Assembly: GCA_027627225.1 (NCBI GenBank)
Contig: CM051027.1
Span: 89,775,651-89,839,650 of the forward strand
Direction of reading: 5' to 3'
Length of the DNA stretch: 64,000 nucleotides
Origin: Congeria kusceri
Taxonomy: Eukaryota; Mollusca; Bivalvia; Myida; Dreissenidae
The position numbers were made by a program, and so were the translations under genes. Positions 35,017 to 46,300 of the stretch are shown in pieces. Under the pieces are notes generated by a model. The model was not told the DNA's origin. It did not search any database and saw only the letters and a program-made list of their open reading frames with translations. Positions within the stretch are counted from its first letter, which is position 1; each line of letters starts with the position of its first letter.

Positions 35017-35471
35017 ATTTGTCTAATCTATGGTCATGATTACTATTAAGTGATACTGAGTCATATATCTTGTTTTCATTAAATAATAATTATATATATA
35101 TTGTATGTAATATTATTTCAGATAAATGGTTACATTGATTTGTATTCCACAATAAATTACGCAGTCTAATCAGCTGATAAAGCTGAAACAAATAAATAGA
35201 CCTGTTTACCATTATATCAGAAATGCTTCTCATTAACAAAATGTATCATCCCATATATTACTGGGGAATCACTTGAATTTGCAGTGTACTAATTTCGCGC
35301 ACTTGCGATCGCGGACATATTCGTGCGGTCTTAAATTCGCGCAACTACGGTTTTGAAAAAGCAACAAACAAACGAGAATTGGTTTTTACACAAAATATGA
35401 GTCAATTATGCAATAAAATTACCAAACTGACAGAACGCCAATGAAGGATCTTATTGTGATAGCATGTTTGT

Positions 35472-35722
35472 TGCAATAAACACGTATAATAGTACTGGAT
35501 TAGGCAATAAACACGTATAATAGTACTGGATTAGGCAATAAACACGTATAATAGTACCAGATTAGGCAATAAACACGTATAATAGTACTGGATTAGGCAA
35601 TAAACACATATAATAGTACCGGATTAGGCAATAAACACGTATAATAGTACTGGATTAGGCAATAAACAAGTATAATAGTACCGGATTAGGCAATAAACAC
35701 GTATAATAGTACTGGATTAGGC
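35472..35722 (+). repeat. 31-bp tandem repeat, eight copies
   Basis: The unit GCAATAAACACGTATAATAG, TACTGGATTAG is repeated eight times with a few substitutions (TACTGG/TACCGG/TACCAG; CACG/CACA/CAAG). Confidence 0.92.
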
Positions 35723-36820
35723 TCTTAATTGACAACAGTGGTTGAAGATTTAGGTGAGACAATAGATACAATATATCACGCTATATCAAACTGACACCTT
35801 GTTGTTACTTATAGGACGATTGATACACTCTTTTCGGCTCCACATCGCAGGCGCTAATTTTTTACTCGAAAGATCAACTTGTAAAAAGTATCATCTTTAT
35901 GTTCCTTTTACTCATCGTATTACAAGTGTTCAAAATCATGTCTTTGCATAACTGTGTTATAGAAATACGATTGCGTTGTTTTGCGTTCAGAATTTTTTTT
36001 ACAAAAGTAGAGATCTCAATGTACTCTGCGCTACAAAGTGTTTTATAGCAATCAATGCAAGCGGATCACGTGACGTTGTACATGTCGGCATAATTTTAGC
36101 GCGCATTTTAGCACAACAAAGGATTAACATGAAACACACGTGCAGTTAAATTGTAAAATAGAATTTGTGTTTACATCACGTGAACAGTAATATTTGGAAA
36201 GGCGTTTTGGATTCCGAATTGATAATAAAAGATTTTAAATTAATTAAAAGGAATAATATTAGATCTCTATCTTTTTTTAATACAAATGGAATATTTTACA
36301 TACGGATATAACACATAAAGGATGTTAACAACAACGAAAAAGACATATGGATATAACGCATAAAGGATGTTAACAACAATGAAAAAGGCAAGTTAATTAC
36401 GTTCATGTTTTAAGGTCACGAAAATAGGCTATAGTGTAAACATGTATATTTATATATATGGACCCCACGAATCGTTATATAGCGGATCTGCAGTGTATGA
36501 ACGCATTAACTCATACAAAAACGCCCACAATTTAAAAGAAAAAGAATATGCATTTATTAATCAGAATGAAGCCGATTAAGAAAATATTCAATACGTTCAT
36601 CAAAAACATTCGCAACTTAACATATAGGCCTATCTGCGTATATTTACTAACTATTACCGACGTACATTTGAACAAACGTGTAAGCTCCCAAGATGATTCT
36701 ACACTACGAAATCCACAGTATGACCAGTCAAAATAAGTCAATAACACACAACAAAAAACAGGTATGAAGTCCAAAACTGGGTTAAACTGACAACAAAATT
36801 ACCAACCCATTAATATAAAT
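35723..36820. other. Intergenic DNA, nothing recognised
   Basis: The interval includes a short direct duplication (ATATAACRCATAAAGGATGT near 36307 and 36352) and a TCACGTGA near 36177. No gene, element ends or coding domain were recognised. Confidence 0.4.
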
Positions 36821-36913
36821 GAGGCTTGTTGTGGGAAAACTGTACTGCACAGGCTAATCTGGGACAACACTTTATGCACATGCTTTAAGCCCGGTTTTCC
36901 CATGACATGCCTC
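36821..36913. mobile_element. GAGGCG-family element, copy 7 (deleted to 93 bp)
   Basis: Only the outer ends remain (GAGGCTTGTTGTGGGAAAAC and CCCATGACATGCCTC) with part of one hairpin (CTGCACAGGCTAATCTGGGA). The flanks are AAAT and AAAC, three of four matching. Confidence 0.85.
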
Positions 36914-37425
36914 AAACGTATAATAATAGCATCTAGAATATTTCTGCTTAAATTACAAACTGTTGTCTTGACTGCTTCTAAACCTGGCATCAAAGCTTTA
37001 AAGGAGTGGTTTGCATTTCATGCACAGCAATCAAAGAAACGAGAATTATCAGTTATATCAACAGAGAGGAATTGTGGAAAACATACAAAAGTGCATTAGG
37101 AAAGCCACAGTGTCTAGACCAATTTGTAATAACTTAGACTGGACAGAATCAGAGATGCACAGAAGCATGCTGATGTCAGGATTATATTGGTAGCAATAAG
37201 TTAATATGTCATAATTAGTCGTAATTACCAGATACAGTTGAACAACAAATCCAACATTGCACCAGAATGCTTCCACAGTGCAGATAACTGATTATGACTG
37301 ACTGGTGGTCAGCAGTGGCATCTGCAGTGCTTTAAGGTGTGAAGCAATATCAGCAGTGCCACAATGACAGACATTGACAAACACACCACTGGCTATGCAC
37401 ATTTTTTCAGTGACACAATATAAAT

Positions 37426-37677
37426 GAGGCATGTCATGGGAAAACTGGACTTAATGCATGTGCGTAAAGTGTCGTCCCGGATTAGCCTGTGCACAGGCTA
37501 ATCCGGGATGGCACTTTCTGCTTTTATGGTATTTTCGGTTTCAAGGAAGTCTCTTCTAAGCATAAATCCACTGTAGGCGGAAAGTAACGTCCTGGATTAG
37601 CCTGTGCGGTCTGCACAGGCTAATCCGGGACGACACTACGCACATGCATTAAGACCGGTATTCCCACGACACGCGTC
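37426..37677 (+). mobile_element. GAGGCG-family element, copy 8 (TSD AAAT)
   Basis: A 252-bp copy; the left hairpin has lost its loop (GCCTGTGCACAGGC). AAAT lies on both sides (37422-37425, 37678-37681). Confidence 0.9.
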
Positions 37678-37765
37678 AAATGCATTATTTTAATACTTTT
37701 ATCACATGCGGAGATGCATTCAATTCACTTGGTTGTTTGTTTCAGCTACATAGGTGGTATATTTA

Positions 37766-37925
37766 ATAAATAATTTTTGATTTATCGTTGTTTATTGGCC
37801 AATAAACAACAATTTGGAGTTCTGATGTGAAGGAATTGAACCACGAGGACGTTAGCCCCTGTTGTTTGATAGCCACACATCAGAACAACAAAGAGTTGTT
37901 CATTGGCCTTTAATCAAAGATAATG
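37766..37925. repeat. Fold-back repeat family, copy 3
   Basis: The copy contains GTTGTTTATTGGCCAATAAAC near its left end, GTTCTGATG / CATCAGAAC inner arms, and GAGTTGTTCATTGGCC towards the right. It belongs to the same family as 24608-24766. Confidence 0.65.
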
Positions 37926-38584
37926 CGAAAGTTATTTCTATTCTAATATGATCTGTGAAGGTCGTATGATATTACCAGTATGTTTTCTTCCAAATAAAAA
38001 CATATATTATCAAAATTTACTGAAAAGATAACAAAATAACACAGGGTTGTCATTAAGAGCTGGCAGCCGGCAGTTTCAAACGAGATTTGGGCTGGCTGAA
38101 ATGTTTAAAAAAATAAAAATAAATTATTTTGTACCTTGTTCACAAAGGCAGTCTTTATTATTTAATATTCAATAAGTTTTCCATCGTTACATAGTTTCCA
38201 TTATAATTCCAAGACATGTATATTACGTCAACCCCATTTAAATCTTCAATTTATTGAATGCAATAAAACAACATTCTGATTTGTTTGACACCCTTGATAT
38301 TTCTCCTAGAATGCTAATTCATTAATGCTCTCTTTACAGTGCTTGTGTTGTTCAGGTACAGTAGTATTGATTGATGCCTTTTCACACTTGACCATGTGCT
38401 GAGCTTGTTACACACTTAATAGCTACAAACTGCTAGACAATGGCCCCACTAGACCATTCCAGAAAGTATAAATTGACCGCCGCCATTTTGTCGGTCACAT
38501 GACTGTCCGCCATTTCACTACTGCTAGAGTTCTGCAAGTCTGCGATCGGAAAAATCGACAATCTAATCACTAAAAAGAATCGAA

Positions 38585-40700
38585 ATGTCGGAAGAAAATC
38601 TTGGTAGGTTGTGTTGCTAGTTAATCATAGTTTATGAATTTGTACGTAGAATACATTTACTGAACTCAACAGCAGGGTAAATCGAATATATTTTTGGATA
38701 ATGTACTGTAACAAAGGAAATTGTTTACAAAATGGTGGCTTCACGAATCATTTTTATTTTGTCTTCTGGTGTAATGTGCATTGCATTATATACAAGGTTT
38801 GGTTATATCATTTATAGCTTTTATATTCACTTGTTTTATTTAATGAACTTGTAGTAGTCAAATTAATGCTTATAAAAACGATTTAAACTGACCAAACACA
38901 CACCCTTAACTTTGGATGAGTGCTAGATTATACATGTAGATAAGATAGGCCTACGATAGAAAGATTATAGATGTAGGTGAAAATGAGATACATGCAAATG
39001 ATGTGTAAGGTGGATTACATATATGTTATTGTCTTAAGTTTTCATCAAACTTAAAAAATAGTGTTATGCATATAAACCTGACTTCTCAGTCCTGAACTTA
39101 GAAAACATACACAGTGTTGTAAACACAGGTTATTATATAAACATTCTGTGTTTCAGTTTTGCCCTCGCGTGATGATGACAAGTGGAGGAAGAATTACACC
39201 AAAAACTGGCCAAAGTTATCGTATGAAGACCTGGTGGATTACCTCATTGCGTCGAAAGCCTATGACGGAAAAATGATGAAATCCTTCAGAGCCCTGTATG
39301 GGTATAATTATGTGCAAAATGGCTGGATGGGTGACATTTATTCATGTGAATCAAACGGATGATGAAATCCTTCAGAGCCCTGTATGGGTATAATTATGTG
39401 CAAAATGGCTGGATGGGTGACATTTATTCATGTGAATCAAACGGTGTGTGCTTCGTTAAGTCGACAATATCACCTAGTCAACCCGGTGTTGGAAGGAACG
39501 ACTACGAGTCATGGGTAGCTGTATCATCTGACTCAACGGTTCTCACAGGACACTGTACTTGCCCGACTGGGAAGGGAAGGACCTGCAGCCATGTATCTGC
39601 AGTTATATATGCAGTGACACTTGCTTGGACACGTGGAGTTGGTGGGAAAACGTGCACTGACGAGCAGGTTGCTTGGGGAAAAGGAGCATCGAAAAAGTTG
39701 AGTCACGATAAACTGTCAGATATTGAGTTGAAGAAGCCAATGCTTTCGAAATTCCAGTATGGAAGGAAAAACAGCCCAGTGGTGATGGACCATTACCTCA
39801 AATTAAGCAATTTCTTGACCACAGCGATCTGCAAAAGCATGTCGAGTCATCATCCATGGGACTGTAAGCAGACGATGCTTTACAAAATACTACAAGCCCC
39901 GGAGAGAACAGTGGACAGAACTGACAACACAGACACCAGTCATTGCAGTCATAGTATTGGCAGTGCTAAGCCAGTGTCTCCACCATTGTCATGCGAGCAG
40001 TGCAACAACACTTACATAAGATGATGTCAAGATCCAATCCATCCGGCAGCAGACGGAAGCAAAGAACTCTGATCTGTGGATGGACTGCAGAAAGTTTAGG
40101 ATTACCTCAAGTCGTGTCCATTCACTTCCCAAAACAAGCCGTACTGACCCCAACAAGTTTGTCGTAAGCCACTTATACAACAGATTCAAAGGATCAGTTG
40201 CAACAAGACATGGGCAGAAGTGTGAACCAATAGCACGTGCTTGGTTTCAATAAACTAGTGGACAAACTGTACATCAGTGCGGACTCGTCATTTGCGAACA
40301 ATAACCATATATTGCGGCTAGCCCCGACTGATTAATTGACACCGACACAATTGTGGAAATTAAATGCCAAACAAAACCACTATGTGACTTGATCAAGTCA
40401 GGAAAGTATGACGTGATCCTAAAGGATTCAAAGCCATACTTGGACCCTAAAGGAAAAAACGGGTACTATTCGCAAGTTCAGGTGGCCATGTTTTGCACGA
40501 AGACATCTCTTTGCAAGTTGGTTGTGTGGACAACCGACTATCAGATTGTTACCGATGTGCCATTTGATGCAGCATTTGTCAACATGTTATTACCACGCAT
40601 ACGAAAATTCTGCTTCGAACATTTACTTGTGCGTTTGTCAGAAGAAGTGACATCCAACAGATTGAAAATTTCCCCTTCGTACAAGAAGCTTTGTGAATGA
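38585..40700 (+). pseudogene. SWIM zinc-finger / YqaJ exonuclease-like protein of the ISL2EU element, broken
   Basis: Exon 1 (38585-38603) reads MSEENL and ends at CTTG|GTAGGT. Exon 2 starts after TTTCAG at 39157 and continues VLPSRDDDKWRKNYTKNW. A SWIM finger follows (GHCTCPTGKGRTCSHVSAVI), then a YqaJ-like nuclease region: SDLWMDCRKFRITSSRVHSL, RHGQKCEPIARAWF, AASPD, TDTIVEIKC with the E-x-K catalytic motif, and GYYSQVQVAMFCT. An 86-bp tandem duplication shifts the frame at 39359. A stop at 40022, further stops near 40251-40305, and a stop replacing the Gly of SPDG at 40332 inactivate it. The end at 40700 (SYKKLCE) fits a natural C terminus. In relatives the nuclease accompanies the transposase; its exact role is unknown. 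Confidence 0.85.
39273..39444 (+). repeat. 86-bp direct tandem duplication inside the SWIM/YqaJ gene
   Basis: Bases 39273-39358 are repeated essentially exactly at 39359-39444 (starting ATGATGAAATCCTTCAGAGC). Since 86 is not a multiple of 3, the duplication breaks the frame: the first copy runs into a stop and the second restarts in another frame. The near identity shows that it is recent. Confidence 0.95.
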
Positions 40701-40915
40701 ACAAATGACAAAAAGTATGTGGCAGGAACTATTTTCATAGACAAGAATGGTGACACTGAAGAATAAATATTAACTTTTTATTTCAGTTGTAACTGGATGT
40801 TATTTAACAATGTAATATAACATGTACATAGTGTACATACAACTTAAATATCTAGTATATTATTAACAAGTATGTGGCAGGAACTATGTTCATAGACATT
40901 TTATTTCAGTTGTAA

Positions 40916-43194
40916 TTAAATGTTTTGCAAATTTGTGTTCAGTATTCGGTAAGATTTCATCCTCATAACAGCACGTTCAACGTGAATTCTGACAGCAGCT
41001 ATCCTCCTTGACTCGATAGTCTCTTGTTCAGAAAGCTGAGACCTTCCTTTCATGAAAGCTGGTATATTCAGTTTAACACGTCGCGAACAGAGTTCTTCTC
41101 CAATTGTGAAACCTCGATCGGCCATTACTTCGTCACCAGGCAGTAGATAATTAAAAAAAACGCTAGACTTGGTTATAAAGTTATATCACTAGCTCTACTA
41201 CCATATAATGGGGATACATACATGATAAATCCGTTTGGTGCAATAGCAACCAAAAACTTCGCAGTATTGTGTGACTTGTACGTGCTCCATGTCTGAGCAC
41301 GTGCCTTCAGTGTAAATGGTCTTTAAATGAAAATTTCTGAGCAATCTATAATACAAGTTGTGCTAGGATAAGTTTCACAAAATGATCCTGGCAATGTTCT
41401 CCTTAATGATCCTTGCAATGTTCTCCTTAATGATCCTGGCAATGTTCTCCTTAATGATCCTGACAATGTTCTCCTTAATGATCCTGGCAATGTTCTCCTT
41501 AATGATCCTGACAATGTTCTCCTTAATGATCCTGGCAATGTTCTCCTTAATGATCCTGACAATGTCCTCCTTAATGATCCTGGCAATGTTCTCCTTAATG
41601 ATCCTGGCAATGTTCTCCTTAATGATCCTGACAATGTTCTCCTTAATGATCCTTGCAATGTTCTCCTTAATGATCCTTGCAATGTTCTCCTTAATGATCC
41701 TGGCAATGTTCTCCTTAATGATCCTGGCAATGTTCTCCTTAATGATCCTGGCAATGTTCTCCTTAATGATCCTGGCAATGTTCTCCTTATGGTCTCTCGT
41801 GGTAGCCAGTATAAACAATCACTTAAGTTGTTTGCCATAATAGTCATCCATGACTTAAACATTGCACTTGCTAGTTGAGATTACACACCAAACCTTCTCG
41901 CAATGTCCTGGAAAGTCAATCCAAGACGCAGTCGACTAAGGATTGCAAGAATTTGATCTCCAACGTTAAGTTTGTACGGCAACTTTTTTCCAAACGGAGT
42001 CAATGCACTAACAAGGGACAACAACACAAAACACTTAAAAGTCAGACCTGTATAAAATCTTGCATCACTGTCTAATGAAATACTACCAACATTGAATTCC
42101 GTTGTTGAGTGTTGTGTTGCTGTAGATCGAGTGGACTTCATGTAAGAGTATGCATGGTCCAAAGCAACCATATCTTGTGTTTGTGTACTTATATCCACAA
42201 ATAGTTTCTGGCACATTTCTGGATAGGAATGGAAACACACAGAGATGACATTACTTTTCAATGAATTGGAAGTCTGGGTTGTAATCTGTTCATCAATACG
42301 TGTAGCAGTTAACATCTCTGTTGGTTGCTGCGTGATGTCCTCTACAACATTTTCCTTGAATTTTGGTGCCAATTGTCGTCTGTTGGGTAGTTTCCGTCCC
42401 GAGGTTCTTGGTGTCAATGGCGAATATCCCATGTTAATAACTGGAATAGGATTCTGCTTTGTTGGTTGTCCATCAAGGAAATGCAAGGAGCATACCTGAA
42501 CTGTAATCATAAAATATGGCTGACCTGACCCTGTATGTAAAATATGTAATATACAAGTGAATCTTGCTTGCAGTTACCATGTCAACAATTTATAAATGTA
42601 TACATATGTCACCTAAATGAAACAATTTTCTCATAAAGTAAATAAACTATAAATCGCAATTTAAAATGTTTAAATATTGTTATGAAAAGGTTAATTTTGA
42701 TATTTTTCTGCAAAATGTGTATTTATAACAACATAGATCTAAAGAGACCTTTAAAAACTTAGTTAGTAAAATATGTGTTCTTGCTTGCAATCAAATTGGT
42801 TCTATTCTTAAATATAATTGTTTTGGGGTCATTTTGGGTCAGTCCGGTACACTATATTTATCTGTGGTTTCACTTTCACTTTCAGCTCAAATTCTAATTT
42901 AAAACTGTTTTATTGAATTTACACTCATTCATTTAATCAAAAAAGTAAACATACCAATGATATGGTCGATGGTTTGAAGTCCTTTCTATTGATTGCCTTG
43001 ATCCAAGCCATTCTCATTTCTTCGTCTTTTGGGATACAATGGAATTTAAATGGCTGCAAACATGGACAGTCTTTGTGATGCATTTGATGATCATCACAGA
43101 CAGCATTTGTCCATTCGAAGAGTCTCTTTTGGTTGTTATTACAACCCACAACAACACACTGTTTACCACCACTTCGTTCATAAGGCATTCTCAC
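40916..43194 (-). pseudogene. THAP / HTH_Tnp_4 / DDE_4 transposase of the ISL2EU element, broken
   Basis: Exon 1 (43194-42955) encodes the first half of a THAP zinc finger (QCVVVGCNNN, then FKPSTISL). After an intron, exon 2 (from 42495) continues VCSLHF, completing the C2CH pattern. An HTH follows (LAILSRLRLGLTFQDIARRF), then the DDE_4 core: LYWLPRETIRRTLPGS, first Asp in CIIDCSEIF, second in GDEVMADRGFTIGEEL, Glu in RIHVERAVMRMKSYR. Breaks: a stop right after RRFGV (41881-41883), a stop after SEIFI, and a frameshift between the first and second catalytic blocks (about 41150-41180). A 17-copy, 24-bp minisatellite lies in frame just before the first catalytic Asp. All three catalytic residues remain visible. 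Confidence 0.87.
41381..41790 (-). repeat. 24-bp in-frame minisatellite (17 units) within the transposase gene
   Basis: The plus-strand unit AATGATCCTGGCAATGTTCT-CCTT repeats 17 times with variants GGCAAT, GACAAT and TGCAAT. On the minus strand it encodes RTLPGSLR, with P, S or Q at position 4. Because 24 is divisible by 3 and has no stop, several frames stay open on both strands; only the transposase frame has meaning. Confidence 0.95.
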
Positions 43195-44335
43195 AGTAAA
43201 ATAACATAAAAGTCAAACGACAGAACTAGAAATTGAACTTCACATTCTGCATTGTTTATCAGCTGTTGCGCAGTAGTGTAATGGCGGACGCCGAGAGTAT
43301 TCAGGGGAGATAAATAGGTAGTGACTAAATTCTGGAACGGTCTATTGAACAGTCACATCAACGACTTTTGAAGTAAGACCGACACTGTTGCTATGGGTGT
43401 TGCTAACGGCTTTCAGATTTGGAAGCCCATATAATTAATGACGTCACGCTGTCACTCTTAGTTTTAACAGTTGTTAATATTCATGACTCATGTTTTTGAT
43501 AGATTTTATTGTTCTTCAAATTGGAAAAATACCAGTAATTACAAGGTAATTTGAACAAAGTGTTTTATTGAAAAAAAGTCATTAATTAATAATTAACCAA
43601 ATATAATGAATATATATTTAAAATTTTCGAATTCCAAAATAGTGTTACGACTATAAATCTACGTGTAGGGATTGTAGTTCAATACGTACAAATCCTTTAA
43701 AATGTGTTATGAATTGAAGTGGTCAAGTCATACACAATGCAGGCATTTCAATAGATGCAGAATCCTGCTTTCTGATGCAATCAAATTGCAATTTGCACAT
43801 TTTTGACTAGCAAATATTCTGCCTTGCATGATTTTGATGCAATTTCTTTAAGTTATTCACCTTTAGTAACACAAATTACCATTTGCAGACCATTTTACAA
43901 GTAATGCAACACAAAATTCCTCTGCTTTCAGTATTTTGACTGCTGAATTTTACATTTTGATCCCTTCAAATTTCAAGCCAGGAGACATATGACTCTTGGT
44001 TTTCAAAATCTGTTGAAATCACTGAAAATAACACAATTAACAGCTTTATTATTGTATCCTTCGTTTTTGTGTGTGTGTTATTTCGATAATTAATTATACA
44101 AAATCTGAACTATTAAAATAAATTAGGTAAATAAAGGATATATTTAATGTGTCAATATTAAATTATGTGTCTAAAATCCCTCAAATGCTACGATTTTGAA
44201 TCTAAATTTCCAAAAATTCCGGGGGGAGCATAGCCGGATCCCCTAGATCATTCGCACCTTCCACGTTTGAAACTTTGGCCTCCTCAATTGGTAATTGAAC
44301 CTTCTTGAAAAAATCTTAATGACAACCCTGTAACA

Positions 44336-45871
44336 TTTGGTAATCTTCAATGCCTATATCTGATTTAATTATTATGCATAAATTAAATGCATAAGACATA
44401 TTGATTTCGCTTGTTTTCTGAGAAATATATAATAGATCAGCTTACAAAGTCAATGATGGAAGAAAATAGTACACATGACCAAATGATAAGAGAGTGTTTA
44501 CCACCATATTACAATACTGACGCATGTGATATTAATGGACCCAGTGCCAGATTTCAAAATTAATATAATTAGGTCAATAACAAATACATGTACTGGTATA
44601 CACAATTTAAAAATAATACAGTTTTATTACATATTTATGGCCAAAATGAAAAAGATTATTATCCACTATCTAAAGAGACAGTCCAAAACCCCTGCACTCT
44701 AGAGAAGAATTTCGTATATAGCTTTAAAAGTGTGTTTTGTCAACCAAAACAATAAAACCGAAAAATTACATTAAAATTATAATGAAAAATCAGAAAGTTA
44801 TTTCTTAATTCATATGTACTTGTGTTTTTGTACCTTTGCCAACCTTTATAATTAAAGATTAATTTTGCATAAGGGCATCATAAAACACAAGTTCTAAGAA
44901 AACAACTTAATTAAAATGCCTGTAAATCACTCATCCATTGACATAGGAGTGGTTAGGAAACTGCTGCCAAACCTAATGAATGTAGCCTAGTTTCGTTCTT
45001 TGAAATAGACAGGATTATTCTGGTTGTAACAAACACTACAGTACAAAACATAATATACCAAACAATTGTGGATATACAACAACTGCATAATTTAACATTC
45101 GCTTGGTACTTAACAGGGCTGTTAATTACCCAAGTAATTCGAGTCAGTCCATGGAGCAATACAAATGTAAATATTCACTCTTGGCCAGATTGCCATGTAG
45201 TTCCTATTTGGCATAAATATAGCAACTGATTGACTCAAAATAGGCCGTAAAACTGTGACGCATCACTCCTTTTCTGCCTGTAACAAACTTGTATATATAC
45301 ATGTATAGCATGCTAAAACCAGAGGTAAAGAATGCCTCTGTGTTTTTTGTTATTTGCAAATAAAACAGACTTTCAGAAATCAATGGTTATTTGTTAAAAT
45401 GTTTCAGAAACTCTAATGCTGTTTCGATATTTTCAAAACCATTATAAATAATCCCTAACAATAAATCAGACTAACCAAAATTTTTTAAATGCTTATTTGT
45501 GAATCAACTAGTAATTCCCCTGTTCCTTACAGATTCCTGTTTTGAATTGGGTCCCCGCATGCCAGATGATCCACAGCCTTAGTCATTATATACTACACAA
45601 GTATTAAAACTATTTTATCACATGCTATACCTTGTTTTCCATTTAATACAGCCACTACGAATATTTGTATATAACACATGTGTAAGATAACATTTAGAGC
45701 GTTTTCATTGGCTAAATATTCTTTGACTGACCAATCGCATGACGCTATTTTGGTGAAATGACGTCGTCAACATAAAATGACGACAAATCAGTACAGAACT
45801 TTGAGAATTTACCCACTTATTTTGGTAAAATAAGAAGGGTTTTATTTCATTTAAAAGCATGCGATAAAAAA
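44336..45871. other. Intergenic DNA, nothing recognised
   Basis: AT-rich DNA with no gene or tandem repeat. From about 45690 the words TGACGTCGTC and TTTTATTTCATTTAAAAGC resemble palindromic AT-rich elements elsewhere and may belong to the element whose hairpin lies at 45872. Confidence 0.4.
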
Positions 45872-46022
45872 CGATCTGACACTTGTTGTCATTTTCATAC
45901 CATATTCTTTAAACTTGTCCAGGAAGTTCGTTAGTAAGCTTGCCAAAGGCTCGCTTACTAACAAAATTCCTGAACTCTTTTAATAAAATATGGTATGAAA
46001 TGACAACTTAAGTCAGATCCAA
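45872..46022. repeat. Long palindrome (~150 bp)
   Basis: The left arm GATCTGACACTTGTTGTCAT, ATACCATATTCTTTAAAC, AAGTTCGTTAGTAAGC pairs with the right arm GCTTACTAACAAAATTCC, TTTTAATAAAATATGGTAT, GAAATGACAACTTAAGTCAG. The loop is about TTGCCAAAGGC. It is a fold-back element. Confidence 0.8.
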
Positions 46023-46081
46023 TAAATATTATACATTGGTAATAAGAGAGCAACACTTGGACATTATTACTAGTTTATAGT

Positions 46082-46300
46082 TCAAATCAACAGTAAACTA
46101 ATATTGATTGTGGTTCGACATTCAGCTTGTAATTCCAGCAATACATGGTAATTTTCAGCCCAGTTTGATTGCCTACTTTTAATCAAATTTGTGAACAATT
46201 TACCTATGACACTTAACATTGTTATCACTCTAAAATTATTTGGGTCATTTAAATCTCCTTTCTTATGTATAGGTAGATTGGCAGTCCCTATCAATAATTC
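46082..46300 (-). pseudogene. LINE reverse transcriptase fragment
   Basis: The minus strand reads LPIHKKGDLNDPNNFRVITM, LSVIGKLFTNLI, then WAENYHVLLELQAECR. This is the same reverse transcriptase region as PIYKKGNSLDASNYRG in the relic at 27.7-29.4 kb. Only about 70 codons remain with no catalytic motif. It is a dead fragment of a related family. Confidence 0.75.

Larger units (their letters stand above)
38450..43344. mobile_element. ISL2EU-type DNA transposon (THAP/DDE transposase plus SWIM/YqaJ gene), degenerate
   Basis: The ends are inverted repeats: TAGACCATTCCAGAA (38450-38464) against TTCTGGAACGGTCTA (43330-43344). A subterminal pair GTCCGCCATTNCACTACTGC (38505-38524, 43270-43289) matches at 19 of 20. 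A TA duplication is possible if the element proper starts GACC. Inside are two convergent genes: SWIM/YqaJ on plus and THAP/HTH/DDE_4 on minus. The transposase-plus-YqaJ pair is the hallmark of ISL2EU in the PIF/Harbinger-ISL2EU-Spy group. Both genes are broken. Confidence 0.88.
38042..44330. mobile_element. Older CAGGG-ended DNA element enclosing the ISL2EU transposon (TSD TAACA)
   Basis: The left end CAGGGTTGTCATTAAGA and the right end TCTTAATGACAACCCTG are perfect inverse copies of 17 bp. TAACA flanks both (38037-38041, 44331-44335). Without the inner 4.9-kb transposon the element is about 1.4 kb and non-coding. The CAGGG ends resemble hAT elements, whose duplications are usually 8 bp; only 5 are clear here, so the class is uncertain. 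Confidence 0.8.

Noticed and set aside
39159..40700. Reading the SWIM/YqaJ sequence as a host gene
   Set aside because: It lies between matching inverted ends with a THAP/DDE transposase and carries several frame breaks, so it belongs to the ISL2EU element.
41375..41840. Long open frames on both strands (about 150 codons each) over the 24-bp array
   Set aside because: They follow from a stop-free 24-bp period. Only the minus-strand frame joining LYWLPRETI to CIIDCSEIF belongs to a protein.
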